Below, piece by piece: positions 8,873 through 17,044 of a stretch of DNA of 32,846 nt; the stretch's first letter is position 1, and every line of letters begins with the position of its first letter. The position numbers and the translations under genes are program-made. This stretch comes from an uncultured Candidatus Nitrosopumilus sp. (GTDB taxonomy: Archaea > Thermoproteota > Nitrososphaeria > Nitrososphaerales > Nitrosopumilaceae). The DNA lies in assembly GCA_905479565.1 (NCBI GenBank), contig CAJQMY010000058.1, positions 1-32,846 of the forward strand. The letters run 5' to 3'. The notes under the pieces are model-generated. The model worked only from the letters and a program-made list of their open reading frames with translations, was not told where the DNA came from and did no database searches.

Positions 8873-10341
8873 ACATCAAAGTAGAGATAAAATTCGTGTG
8901 GGTGTGGTCTAATGGCTATCTCTCGTTGGTCTCTTCTTTCTAATTCTATAATTTTATCAATTACATCGTTTGTAAAAATTGTGTTAAGGTATTTTCTATC
9001 ACTTTCTAATTCATCTAATGCTTCCCCAAGACTTTTTGGAAGAACGCCAATTCCTCTTTTTTTCCTGTCAGATTTTGTCATTTTGAATATATCGTCACGA
9101 ACTTCAGGTCCTGGATCCATCTTTTTCTTTACTCCGTCCATTCCTGCTGCAGTTACAGCTGCAAATACGAGATATGGATTTGATGAAGGATCAGGTGCTC
9201 TAAATTCGAGTCTTTTAAGGTTAGCATAATTTTTCCCTTTGAGATGTTTTGGAACCCTGACTATCGCAGAACGGTTTCCAGAACTCCATGCAACATATGC
9301 TGGGGCTTCGTATCCTGGGACTAATCTGTGGTATGAATTAGTTGTAGGATTACAAATAGCAGATAATGATTTTGCATGGTTAATGATACCACCACAAAAA
9401 TATCGTCCGAGTTGGCTTAATTCAATTTCATCATCTGGATCATAAAATGCATTTTCATTTCCTTTCCATAAACTGACATTGACATGCATACCAGAACCAG
9501 AATCCATTGCTATTGGTTTTGGCATCATTGTTGCAACTTTACCATATTTTTGTGCAACATTTCTAATTACGTACTTGTAAGATTGTGCAGCATCTGCAGC
9601 ATTTGTCATTTGATCATATTTGATATCAATTTCACATTGACCTGCTGTTGCTACTTCGTGATGGTGATTATCACATAAAATTCCAAAATTTTTGTTGAGA
9701 ATGTTTACACATTCATTTCTATATGGCGTAAGAGTATCTGCTGGAGTACTTGGATAATATCCTTCTTGCAATCCCATAGGATAACCATCACCTGATTGAT
9801 TCCATGGAGCTTCTTTTGATTCAATAGAATATGATTGACCTTTGTAAGGAGTTAGAACATCCCAATGTACTTTGTCAAATACAAAGAATTCAACTTCAGG
9901 ACCCCATGTACTAAAATCAAATCCTTGAGTTTTGATATATGCTTCAGCCTTTTGAGAAATACCTCTTGGGTCTCTTGATAACCTACCTCTATCTTCTCCC
10001 CAATAAACATCGCATAGCATTCTAGCCGTTTTATTTTCAGTCATCCAAGGAATAATTGCAAATGTATTTGGATCAGGTTTTAAAAGTAAATCTGAATCAT
10101 TAATATCGGCAAATCCAATAATTGATGAACCATCTAATTTTGGTAATCCGTCTCTCATTTGTTCTGGGGTGAATGTATTTGCAGAAATTGTGGTATGGTG
10201 AAAATGACCTGTAAGACCTGTAAATTGCAAATCGATAAACTGAATATTTTCGTGTTGGATTCTTGAAAAAACCTCGTCTGATGAATATGATATTGGAATT
10301 GCTTTACCGTGGCTGACTTTATATGGCAATTTATACTTCAA
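8869..10341 (-). CDS. glnA: Glutamine synthetase (GS1, canonical motifs)
   Basis: A 490-residue glutamine synthetase that makes glutamine from glutamate, ammonia and ATP; in an ammonia oxidiser it is a main assimilation route. Motifs run in order: WGPEVEFFVF (146-155), HHEVATAGQCEID (227-239), the glutamate/ammonia-site SGSGMHVN (281-288), NPTTNSYHRLVPGYEAP, GNRSAIVRVP, and EFRAPDPSSNPYLVFAA. It is about 40 residues longer than many archaeal GS proteins because of a loop after the EVEFFVF motif (about 157-200). No adenylylation-site tyrosine loop is apparent. The start is TTG at 10341, with a TTAAAT box about 25 bases upstream. It is divergent from the GINS gene with only 41 bases between starts. 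Confidence 0.95.
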   Translation of the reverse strand: MKYKLPYKVSHGKAIPISYSSDEVFSRIQHENIQFIDLQFTGLTGHFHHTTISANTFTPEQMRDGLPKLDGSSIIGFADINDSDLLLKPDPNTFAIIPWMTENKTARMLCDVYWGEDRGRLSRDPRGISQKAEAYIKTQGFDFSTWGPEVEFFVFDKVHWDVLTPYKGQSYSIESKEAPWNQSGDGYPMGLQEGYYPSTPADTLTPYRNECVNILNKNFGILCDNHHHEVATAGQCEIDIKYDQMTNAADAAQSYKYVIRNVAQKYGKVATMMPKPIAMDSGSGMHVNVSLWKGNENAFYDPDDEIELSQLGRYFCGGIINHAKSLSAICNPTTNSYHRLVPGYEAPAYVAWSSGNRSAIVRVPKHLKGKNYANLKRLEFRAPDPSSNPYLVFAAVTAAGMDGVKKKMDPGPEVRDDIFKMTKSDRKKRGIGVLPKSLGEALDELESDRKYLNTIFTNDVIDKIIELERRDQREIAIRPHPHEFYLYFDV

Positions 10342-10382
10342 TCAAACACAAATACATCAGTCATTTAAGGATTAGGTAGGAA

Positions 10383-10940
10383 ATGTCAGAATCAAATCAA
10401 ATCGACATCAACTCTTTACATCATATAGTATTACGTGAAATTGAAGATGATTCGATTTTAGAAATTGATTTCAACTTTTACAGAAATCTAGCCGATTTTA
10501 TTGGAAATTTACAAAAACAAGAATTTGATGGTGTAGAAAATAAAATTAAAGACACTATGATAGAAATGGCAATAGAATTAACATCATTATTAATAGAAAT
10601 TAGATTAAATAAAATTTTAAAAAATTCTGATTTAGACACAAGCTATTTACTAGATGAAGAAAAATTTATTCTTGATTCACAAGAGGATCAAAAAGAAAGA
10701 ACAGAAATGATTGTATCAGCAACAATTAATGGCAAATCAAAATTTCTAGAATCATTAGCCCAAAATCACAAAACAAAAAAAATTGTCATCCGATTTTTAC
10801 ATGAAGTAGATGAAATCATTGGTGCAGATCTTGAAAAATATGGTCCTTTTAAGGCTGAAGATATAGCTACAATCCCATATGAGAATGCTCAGGCTTTAAT
10901 CATAAAAAATGTGGCAACTAAGGTTCATTTGGAAGACTAG
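10383..10940 (+). CDS. GINS complex subunit, Gins51 type
   Basis: A 185-residue protein with the archaeal GINS architecture: a helical A domain (about 1-120) followed by a small beta-rich B domain at the C-terminus. The B-domain signature is EIIGADLEKYGPFKAEDIAT with IPYENAQALIIKNVATKV (about 142-180), matching Gins51/Sld5-Psf1-like proteins. GINS bridges MCM helicase, GAN/Cdc45 and polymerase at the replication fork. The A-then-B domain order supports Gins51 rather than Gins23. A purine-rich AGGTAGG stretch just before the ATG may act as ribosome binding site. It lies 5 kb from the PolD large subunit, though not in the same operon. Confidence 0.8.
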   Translation: MSESNQIDINSLHHIVLREIEDDSILEIDFNFYRNLADFIGNLQKQEFDGVENKIKDTMIEMAIELTSLLIEIRLNKILKNSDLDTSYLLDEEKFILDSQEDQKERTEMIVSATINGKSKFLESLAQNHKTKKIVIRFLHEVDEIIGADLEKYGPFKAEDIATIPYENAQALIIKNVATKVHLED

Positions 10941-10971
10941 ATAGAAATTATACCTTTAATCATCATAAAAT

Positions 10972-11256
10972 ATGTCTCATACAGGCGTTGATGTGGTTGA
11001 TTTTCTTTTTTACACGATTTATCCTGTAATTGGAATTTTCGTAGTAGAAGTTATCAGCAGATTAGTAAAGGCACCAAAATGGATAAAATTATGGACACAG
11101 GCAATCGTATCTATTGGTTTTGGAGTTTACTATTGGTTTATTTTACCAGCGCCACAAAATTTTCCATTAACTGCAATGGTGATGTTTGCACTCGCCATAG
11201 CTTTGATTTATCAAGGAAGAAGAGCAAAAATTTCTCCTGACAAGAGTCCGTATTAA
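10972..11256 (+). CDS. Small three-helix membrane protein
   Basis: A 94-residue hydrophobic protein with three predicted membrane helices (about 10-30, 38-56 and 60-80) and a basic C-terminal tail with RRAKISPDKS, so the C-terminus is probably cytoplasmic. No known family is recognised. It starts 31 bases after the GINS gene; an ATTATACC stretch (10947-10954) about 22 bases before the ATG could be its own TATA box. Its stop overlaps that of the convergent AN1 zinc-finger gene by sharing TTAA (11253-11256). Confidence 0.65.
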   Translation: MSHTGVDVVDFLFYTIYPVIGIFVVEVISRLVKAPKWIKLWTQAIVSIGFGVYYWFILPAPQNFPLTAMVMFALAIALIYQGRRAKISPDKSPY

Positions 11257-11480
11257 TTTCGGAGTCTCCTAAAAATTCGTTTTAAAATATTTGGTTTATT
11301 ACGTCCACCATCACGAACAACTTTTCTTTCTCCAAATCTTTTAGCTCTGATCTGACTAAGTTTTACACATCTATGTTCTTCAGGTAGTCTGTGTTCTGCA
11401 CAAAAAGGGTCTTTGCAATAATTACACTGAAAAGGCATATCAGTTAAATCACCGCAATAAGCGCATTTTTCAGACTGCAT
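11253..11480 (-). CDS. AN1-type zinc finger protein
   Basis: A 75-residue basic protein whose first 38 residues form a complete AN1 zinc finger: Cys6, Cys9, Cys19, Cys22, Cys27, His30, His36 and Cys38 have the family's spacing (C-x2-C-x9-C-x2-C-x4-C-x2-H-x5-H-x-C). The C-terminal half is Arg/Lys-rich (KRIFRRLRN at the end) and could bind nucleic acid. In eukaryotes AN1 fingers occur in ubiquitin- and stress-related proteins; the archaeal role is unknown. It is convergent with the preceding membrane protein gene and divergent from the SDR gene. Confidence 0.85.
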   Translation of the reverse strand: MQSEKCAYCGDLTDMPFQCNYCKDPFCAEHRLPEEHRCVKLSQIRAKRFGERKVVRDGGRNKPNILKRIFRRLRN

Positions 11481-11584
11481 ATTTTGTAATACTACTTTTC
11501 TTTTAATAAAGGTGCTAGTTTTTTGAAACTTCTTAATGTCTAAACATTTTTACGATGTTCAACCATAGTTTACTTGACGATTAG

Positions 11585-12325
11585 ATGATTAAAGATAAAG
11601 TTGCAATGATTACTGGAGCCAGCAGTGGAATAGGATTTGCCACTGCTTTGGCCTTGTCAAAAGCAGGTGCAAAAGTTGCAATAGGTGCGAGAAGAGTCGA
11701 CAGATTAGAAGAGCTTGCAAAAAAAATTACATCTGATGGTGGAGAAGTATTTTATCAAAAATTAGATGTAACCCAAAGATCTGAATGTGAAAATTTTGCA
11801 AAAGCCGTTTTAGAAAAATGGGGTTCTATTGATATTCTTGTAAATAACGCGGGTTTAATGCCTTTGAGTTTATTCAAAAGCCTCAAAGTTGATGAATGGG
11901 ATAGAATGATTGATGTGAATATCAAAGGTGTTTTGTATTCTACAGGGGCTGTGATTTCGCATATGAAAGAAAAGAAATCAGGCCATATAGTTAATCTTTC
12001 ATCAGTGGCAGGAAGAATAGTTTTTGCTGGCGGTAGTGTTTATTGTGCGACTAAATATGCCGTTGCAGCATTTACTGAAGGGTTAAGACAAGAATTCAGT
12101 GTTCGTTCTAACATTAGGGTGACTAGTATTGAACCAGGAGTTGTCGCAACAGAACTCAATGACACTATTACTGATGAATCTTTACAAGGATTTGTTGAAA
12201 ATGCCAAGAAAATGGAAGCATTACAAGCAGAAGACATTGCAAACGCAATTTTGTATGCAGTTGATTCTCCATCACATGTTAATGTAAATGAAATTTTGAT
12301 ACGACCTACAACTCAAGCACTTTAA
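11585..12325 (+). CDS. Short-chain dehydrogenase/reductase
   Basis: A 246-residue classical SDR oxidoreductase. The Rossmann cofactor motif TGASSGIG is at 10-17, NNAG at 87-90, and the catalytic tetrad reads Asn112, Ser140, Tyr153 and Lys157 (YCATK). An Arg-rich stretch after beta-2 (GARRVDR, 34-40) favours NADPH over NADH. The substrate cannot be read from sequence. The next gene, a flavoprotein of the sulfide:quinone oxidoreductase superfamily, begins one base after its stop, so both are very probably cotranscribed and may handle linked redox steps. Confidence 0.92.
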   Translation: MIKDKVAMITGASSGIGFATALALSKAGAKVAIGARRVDRLEELAKKITSDGGEVFYQKLDVTQRSECENFAKAVLEKWGSIDILVNNAGLMPLSLFKSLKVDEWDRMIDVNIKGVLYSTGAVISHMKEKKSGHIVNLSSVAGRIVFAGGSVYCATKYAVAAFTEGLRQEFSVRSNIRVTSIEPGVVATELNDTITDESLQGFVENAKKMEALQAEDIANAILYAVDSPSHVNVNEILIRPTTQAL

Positions 12326-12326
12326 G

Positions 12327-13475
12327 TTGGCAAATATTCCACATGTTTTAATTTTAGGTGGAGGTTTTGGTGGGCTTTCAGCTGCTAATGAATTAAGAAA
12401 CACATTACCGTCATCACAGGTAAAAATTACTGTAATTGATAAAAAAGATTGGTTTATGGTGGGATTTGCAAAGTTATGGATCATAAATGGGACCCGTACT
12501 TTTGATAATTCAATTGGATCATTAAACGAATTACAAAAAAAAGAAATTGATTTCATTAAAGACGAAATTTTATCAATTAATTTTGAAAATAAAAGTGTAA
12601 AAACAAAAACTAAAGAAATTTCTTTTGATTTTCTAATTATTTCAATGGGTGCAGTATTAGCTCCTCAAAAAATTCCTGGATTAGAAAAAAATGGATTCAA
12701 TCTTTATGATCATAATCAACTTTTAGAAATACGTGAAAAACTTGAGAGTATTGAGTCTGGAAAAATTGCAATTTCCATAATGGGAATGCCTTACAAATGT
12801 CCTCCAGCACCATTTGAGGCTAGTTTATTGATAGATTCTATGCTTCGAAAACGAGGAATCCGTGATTCTGTGCAAATTGATTTTTACAGTCCTGCCCCTA
12901 TTACTTTACCAGCTGCCGGACCTGAAGTTAGTAAACAGATTTTTGAACTAGTAAATTCCGAACAAATTGTTTTTCATAATTCATGTAAAATAAAATCCGT
13001 TGAGTCTAAAAAATTAATTTTTGAAGAAAGTGAAGCTGATTTTGACATACTTTTAGCTATTCCGCCACATATTGCTCCTAAAGTAATTTATGATTCTGGT
13101 TTAGCTAAAGAATCTGGATTTATTCCAATAGACAGGGATTGCAAAACACCAATTGAAGATGTCTTTGCAGTAGGTGATGTAACTAGTTTAATTGTTGCAG
13201 AAAAAATGTCGGTTCCAAAAGCCGGAATTTTTGCGGAAGGCGAAGGTATTACAGTAGCACAAAACATTATTGCAAAAATCCAATCCAAAGAAGAATCTGC
13301 ATTGTTTGATGGAAAAGGAGGATGTTTTATTGAATCTGGTAGGGATACTGCGTCTGTAATTGAAGTTGATATGTTTTCACAATCAAAACCATTGACAAAT
13401 CTTACAGAGTCAACAACTGACAATCTTTCTAAAAAAATAGAATTTGAAAAAGAAAGACTATCAAAATGGTTTTAG
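12327..13475 (+). CDS. FAD-dependent pyridine nucleotide-disulfide/SQR-like oxidoreductase
   Basis: A 382-residue flavoprotein with an N-terminal FAD dinucleotide-binding motif GGGFGGLSAA (11-20), a mid-protein second fold, and a C-terminal FAD segment containing VFAVGDVTSL. The PYKCPPAPFEASLL segment (Cys158) is typical of sulfide:quinone oxidoreductase and flavocytochrome c sulfide dehydrogenase relatives. Another Cys lies in GGCFIESGRD (about 329-338). There is no classical CxxxxC disulfide near the N-terminus, so it is not a glutathione-reductase-type enzyme. Sulfide or another thiol donor is possible but unproved. The start is TTG at 12327, one base after the SDR stop; no ATG lies near the N-terminal FAD motif. 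Confidence 0.85.
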   Translation: MANIPHVLILGGGFGGLSAANELRNTLPSSQVKITVIDKKDWFMVGFAKLWIINGTRTFDNSIGSLNELQKKEIDFIKDEILSINFENKSVKTKTKEISFDFLIISMGAVLAPQKIPGLEKNGFNLYDHNQLLEIREKLESIESGKIAISIMGMPYKCPPAPFEASLLIDSMLRKRGIRDSVQIDFYSPAPITLPAAGPEVSKQIFELVNSEQIVFHNSCKIKSVESKKLIFEESEADFDILLAIPPHIAPKVIYDSGLAKESGFIPIDRDCKTPIEDVFAVGDVTSLIVAEKMSVPKAGIFAEGEGITVAQNIIAKIQSKEESALFDGKGGCFIESGRDTASVIEVDMFSQSKPLTNLTESTTDNLSKKIEFEKERLSKWF

Positions 13476-13476
13476 T

Positions 13477-13686
13477 TTAATCGTCTGAGTCCTTACTTTT
13501 CGAAAGATGCTCTAAAATCGCTTTAACTCCTACGTCTATTTCTTGAGTATTCTTTGAAAGATTGAGTTTTTCTGGAATGTCGTTTTTAAAATCTTCAGCT
13601 TCTAATTCTATACTTCTTCTTTGAACACAATCAAGATGATCTTGATCTGTAGCAGAAATTTTATGACAAATATTACAAAGTTTCAT
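13477..13686 (-). CDS. Small protein with one CxxC/HxxC zinc site
   Basis: A 69-residue protein with Cys4, Cys7, His17 and Cys20 (CNIC and HLDC), a likely single zinc knuckle, followed by an acidic helical tail. I do not recognise a named family, and similar short zinc proteins are common hypothetical genes in thaumarchaea. Its stop lies one base beyond the stop of the convergent flavoprotein gene. The start at 13686 is the only Met before the CNIC motif. Confidence 0.65.
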   Translation of the reverse strand: MKLCNICHKISATDQDHLDCVQRRSIELEAEDFKNDIPEKLNLSKNTQEIDVGVKAILEHLSKSKDSDD

Positions 13687-13710
13687 TAGTTCTGTTTGTC
13701 AATAGGACAA

Positions 13711-13717
13711 TTTAATA
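13711..13717 (+). promoter_or_regulatory. TATA-like box of tRNA-Pro
   Basis: TTTAATA is centred about 29 bases before the mature tRNA 5' end (13743), the expected position for an archaeal promoter with little or no 5' leader. Confidence 0.5.
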
Positions 13718-13742
13718 ATTTCATTTTGTGCCTCTGAAGCGA

Positions 13743-13816
13743 GGGATCGTAGTCTAGCTTGGTATGATACTAGTCTGGGGGACTAGTGGTCGCAGGTTCA
13801 AATCCTGCCGATCCCA
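13743..13816 (+). tRNA. tRNA-Pro (anticodon GGG)
   Basis: A complete 74-base cloverleaf. The acceptor stem GGGATCG (13743-13749) pairs with CGATCCC (13809-13815), with discriminator A at 13816. The anticodon stem CTAGT/ACTAG encloses the loop CTGGGGG, giving anticodon GGG for proline. The T arm is GCAGG-TTCAAAT-CCTGC. There is no intron and no encoded CCA, so the 3' end depends on the CCA-adding enzyme encoded about 0.7 kb downstream. The discriminator base abuts the stop codon of the convergent kinase gene with no gap, so transcription must end inside or beyond that gene's 3' end. Confidence 0.96.
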
Positions 13817-14578
13817 TTATAATTTTAGAATTTTGAGCAATTCTTCAAAATTTTCTTGTGATTTTTCTTGTTTGTATAATTTCAGTGCTTCAATAATTTT
13901 TTCTTTAGGCGAGTTTTTGTAAATTTTTTGAGCTTTTTTGGAAATTCCTGATCCAATGAAAAAGGCTTGAGTGATTGACGTAACATTGGATGGTCTTCTC
14001 TTGGTACTTGAACTTTCAAAATCAATCAGAGAGGATTTTGTTTTCCCTACAATAACGTGTTTTGAAATATTACTTAACTCACCATGATCAAATCCCATTT
14101 GGTCTAGTCTATAACAATCCTCTAACACACTTTTTATTGTTGATTTTAATTTTTTTGCACTTCCAACTCCCTTCAACATCTCAATCCAATTACTAAATTT
14201 CTCCCCCTCTAGATATTCCATGACCAAGAAATTTTTGCTAACATCAATCATTTTTGGACCGACTCTGACTGAATTAACTAATTTTAACAATGCTGCTTCA
14301 TTTTTCATATCTTTTCTTGGAGAATCAGTTCTTCTAATTTTTAGGGCAACTTCTTTGTTACCTTTCTTTGCAATTACTACAACACCAACGTATCCTTTTC
14401 CTAAAATTGCCAAACTTCCTAATGTGGTAGGCCCTGTTAAAGAAATTGATTTAATTTTTAATTTTTCTAATTCATTTATTCTTGATTTAATTTGACGACT
14501 GGTCGCATTTGGATATCCTATGATGTTTGAATATGGTTCTTCTAAAAATTTCTTAATTGAAATGAAGGAGTGTGCCAT
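13817..14578 (-). CDS. Archaeal RIO/Bud32-like predicted serine/threonine kinase (COG2112 type)
   Basis: A 253-residue small protein-kinase-fold protein. Visible motifs are a glycine loop LGKGYVGVV (59-67), the ATP lysine in VALKIRR (Lys80), Glu94 of helix C, the hinge MEYLEG (120-125), a catalytic loop DHGELSN (Asp164, Asn170) in place of HRDxxxxN, and the metal-binding IDFE (Asp186) in place of DFG. It lacks most of the eukaryotic C-lobe, as do other atypical archaeal kinases. All key residues are present, so it is probably active; substrates are unknown. It overlaps the upstream cca gene by 26 bases, implying tight cotranslation, and ends exactly at the tRNA-Pro 3' end. Confidence 0.8.
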   Translation of the reverse strand: MAHSFISIKKFLEEPYSNIIGYPNATSRQIKSRINELEKLKIKSISLTGPTTLGSLAILGKGYVGVVVIAKKGNKEVALKIRRTDSPRKDMKNEAALLKLVNSVRVGPKMIDVSKNFLVMEYLEGEKFSNWIEMLKGVGSAKKLKSTIKSVLEDCYRLDQMGFDHGELSNISKHVIVGKTKSSLIDFESSSTKRRPSNVTSITQAFFIGSGISKKAQKIYKNSPKEKIIEALKLYKQEKSQENFEELLKILKL

Positions 14579-15884
14579 CTATTGAAATTAATTCAGCTGC
14601 TCCCTCTTTAATTGATTTACTTAGATTTTTGTTTCCTACAGATATTGTGAAACCTCGTTTAAAATCACTTTGAAGATTTTTTGGTATGCCTGCCTGAAGA
14701 TTTTTCTTTAAAAATTCTTTCATAAAATTTGCTGCATCAGTATGATTTCTTTTTTCTAAAGAGATTATTTTTCTATTGTTTCCAACCCATATCAATTCTG
14801 CGTTTTTAAGATTTTTAGCAATGAAACTATGGGTGCTATCTTTTCTAAAAAATTCAGGCCCACTTTTGGAATAGATTTCACTGATTTTTGTAGACTCCAA
14901 AAAGAACAGGAGATAGGCTTCTTTTTGCTGATCTGTGTGAGATTTACTTCTCAGTACAGTAAATCCTCCTAATTCTAGTTGTGTAGACAATGTTGAAGTT
15001 GCCCTTTTGATTTGCCCCCATATGATATCTGGACTTCTAGCTTTGAAATCAAATTTTACAACCAATAAATTATTCCAAAATTTATTTGATATTTTTGGTT
15101 TTTTAGTCTTGAAAAATTCTAGACATGGTTTTTCTTTAAACGCCCTTGAAATAAGAATAAGTTTTCCGATATTTTCATCAGAAATAGCAGCAGCTAAATT
15201 TCGATTGCTGTCTATGGGATCAATTATTACGATTGATGTATCGAATTTTTTATTTGTTTTTCCAATGACTTGATTTTCATTAATTGTTGAAATTGATTTT
15301 ATTAGATTTTCAAAACTCACAAATTCTAAAATCAAAACTTCTGAAATATATCCACTGAATCCTTGTTTTGCTATTTCTGCACCATAGATTCCATTTAATT
15401 TTAGAAATGTCTTTAAAACTCGTACTTCATTTCTCATTTTTGGTGTTAATGATTTTTTCATAAATTTTGTATGAAATGGTGATCTATCTGCAGCACTTTT
15501 CCATTCTCCAATTTTTACATCATAACATGGCACAACATTGATCTTGGTATTTTTAATTTTAGCCTCGACGTATGGATGTTGAGAATATCTAATATAAGGA
15601 GAATGTTTTTTCAACGAATCAAATCCAATTTTTTTAGAAATTTTTTCAAATTTTTCTTCAGATACATTTTTTTTAAATTTAATGAATATATCTATATCCG
15701 CATCTTTGCTTAACCAAGTTCCTTTAGCGAATGATCCGCCAAATTCTAGTTCTATCACTTCTGAGTATTTTTTAATTTCTTTTTCAACTAAACTAAAAGC
15801 CATTTCTGCAATTTCCTTTTTTGATCTTTTTGTTATTTTTGAAGGTATTACAGTTTTAGAAATCTTAGAAATTATTTGATTCAT
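14553..15884 (-). CDS. cca: CCA-adding enzyme (archaeal class I tRNA nucleotidyltransferase)
   Basis: A 443-residue template-independent polymerase that builds or repairs the 3' CCA end of tRNAs. The nucleotidyltransferase signature is GGSFAKGT (49-56) followed by DADIDIF (61-67), where Asp63 and Asp65 are the metal ligands. The third carboxylate probably lies in the NVVPCYDVK segment. Length and order match archaeal class I enzymes. It overlaps the upstream thpR gene by 4 bases and the downstream kinase gene by 26, so the three form one leftward operon. The tRNA-Pro next to this operon lacks an encoded CCA, so it is one of its substrates. Confidence 0.95.
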   Translation of the reverse strand: MNQIISKISKTVIPSKITKRSKKEIAEMAFSLVEKEIKKYSEVIELEFGGSFAKGTWLSKDADIDIFIKFKKNVSEEKFEKISKKIGFDSLKKHSPYIRYSQHPYVEAKIKNTKINVVPCYDVKIGEWKSAADRSPFHTKFMKKSLTPKMRNEVRVLKTFLKLNGIYGAEIAKQGFSGYISEVLILEFVSFENLIKSISTINENQVIGKTNKKFDTSIVIIDPIDSNRNLAAAISDENIGKLILISRAFKEKPCLEFFKTKKPKISNKFWNNLLVVKFDFKARSPDIIWGQIKRATSTLSTQLELGGFTVLRSKSHTDQQKEAYLLFFLESTKISEIYSKSGPEFFRKDSTHSFIAKNLKNAELIWVGNNRKIISLEKRNHTDAANFMKEFLKKNLQAGIPKNLQSDFKRGFTISVGNKNLSKSIKEGAAELISIDGTLLHFN

Positions 15885-16423
15885 TTTTCTGCACTAATCT
15901 CCAATAAATCTGAATAAATCGATCCACCTGCGGCAAGCACACTTTTTTTCAATTTAATATTTGATATTTTTTGTGTTCCAAAATTTATCATTTTATGGTT
16001 TTCCAATTCTCCTGATATATCTCCAATCTTCTTTTTAATTCTGAATACTGTGATATGAGGTTTGAATGGTCTATCTGAAAAAAAACCCAGTGGTTCTAAC
16101 ACTTTTTCCACTTTTTTGGATAGTTGAATTAGCATATTTCCTCCAACTTCATCTGTTCCAATCCAAATCACTCTTGGAAATTTAGGCTTGGGAAATACTC
16201 CAATTTCTTTTAGATTTACATCAAAACTTGAAAATTTGATTGTGTTAAGAGACTGAATAATTTTTTGAGTAATTTCTTCTGAAATTTCTCCTAAAAACTG
16301 TAAAGTAAAATGTAAGTTTTTTGATTCCGTGGGTTTGGCATCAATATTGATATTTTCTTGAAATTCCTTAATTAAATTTATCATATGATTATTTGTAATT
16401 TCAATTGCTACAAAGATACGCAT
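15881..16423 (-). CDS. thpR: RNA 2',3'-cyclic phosphodiesterase (2H family)
   Basis: A 180-residue LigT/ThpR-type 2H phosphoesterase. The two catalytic HxT motifs are HFT (38-40) and HIT (123-125), flanked by the family's LQFLGEI and F-x-I-K segments. It opens 2',3'-cyclic phosphates on RNA, and related enzymes act on tRNA halves. It is the first gene of a leftward operon with cca and the kinase (4-base ATG/stop overlap with cca). A LigT-like gene next to cca also occurs in other archaea, which supports a role in RNA end processing. Confidence 0.92.
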   Translation of the reverse strand: MRIFVAIEITNNHMINLIKEFQENINIDAKPTESKNLHFTLQFLGEISEEITQKIIQSLNTIKFSSFDVNLKEIGVFPKPKFPRVIWIGTDEVGGNMLIQLSKKVEKVLEPLGFFSDRPFKPHITVFRIKKKIGDISGELENHKMINFGTQKISNIKLKKSVLAAGGSIYSDLLEISAEK

Positions 16424-16492
16424 TATGATATTTTTTGAAGTATGTTTATAATTATTTCCGGTAGCTTCATAGACGAGCCCTTTTTTTGATAT

Positions 16493-17044
16493 ATGTTGAC
16501 AAAACTAATTGTATGTTTAACAGGAATGCCTGGAGCAGGCAAATCTACTATTGCAAAGGGGTTGCAATTTAAAGATTACGAAATAATCAATATGGGAAAT
16601 ACCGTGAGAGAGGAAGCTAAGAGAAGAAATTTAGAATTAACTAGAGAAAATTTAGGAAAACTTATGCTTGAGTTAAGAGAAAAAAATGGTCCTGGTGCCA
16701 TAGCCGAATTAGTTAAATCACAAATCGAATCTTCAACTTCAAATGTAATTTTGATTGACGGAATTAGATCTAATGAAGAAATTCAAGTACTAAAAAAATA
16801 TGGTACAGTAAAACTATTGGCAGTTCATGCTTCTGCTGATACTAGATTTGTTTTCCTACAAAAAAGAGGAAGATCGGATGATCCTCAAACAAAACAACAT
16901 TTCGAAGAAAGAGATAATCGTGAATTAGGAGTTGGTGTTAGCAATTCTATTGCACTTTCTGATGATGCGATATCTAATGTTGATAAAACAAAAGAAGAAT
17001 TGATCGAACAAACTTTTAAAATTATTCAAAAATGGTTAGAATGA
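16493..17044 (+). CDS. UPF0200 P-loop nucleotide kinase-like protein
   Basis: A 183-residue P-loop protein with Walker A GMPGAGKST (11-19), an ILIDGIRSNEE segment resembling Walker B plus lid of dephospho-CoA/adenylate kinase-like enzymes, and a DDPQTKQHFEERDNRELG lid region. It belongs to archaeal UPF0200, related to dephospho-CoA kinases; the substrate is not known. Its last codons overlap the next gene (UPF0201) through an ATGA junction. In some archaea (for example the Archaeoglobus UPF0200/UPF0201 protein) the two are fused, so they should work together. Confidence 0.85.
   Translation: MLTKLIVCLTGMPGAGKSTIAKGLQFKDYEIINMGNTVREEAKRRNLELTRENLGKLMLELREKNGPGAIAELVKSQIESSTSNVILIDGIRSNEEIQVLKKYGTVKLLAVHASADTRFVFLQKRGRSDDPQTKQHFEERDNRELGVGVSNSIALSDDAISNVDKTKEELIEQTFKIIQKWLE

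Noticed and set aside
8912-9678. Several rightward open frames antisense to glutamine synthetase 1
   Set aside because: They lie fully inside a gene with complete GS motifs, have unusual composition, and arise from codon bias on the opposite strand.
13088-13423. Leftward 111-codon open frame
   Set aside because: Entirely antisense to the flavoprotein gene, which has FAD motifs across the same bases; no recognisable protein features.
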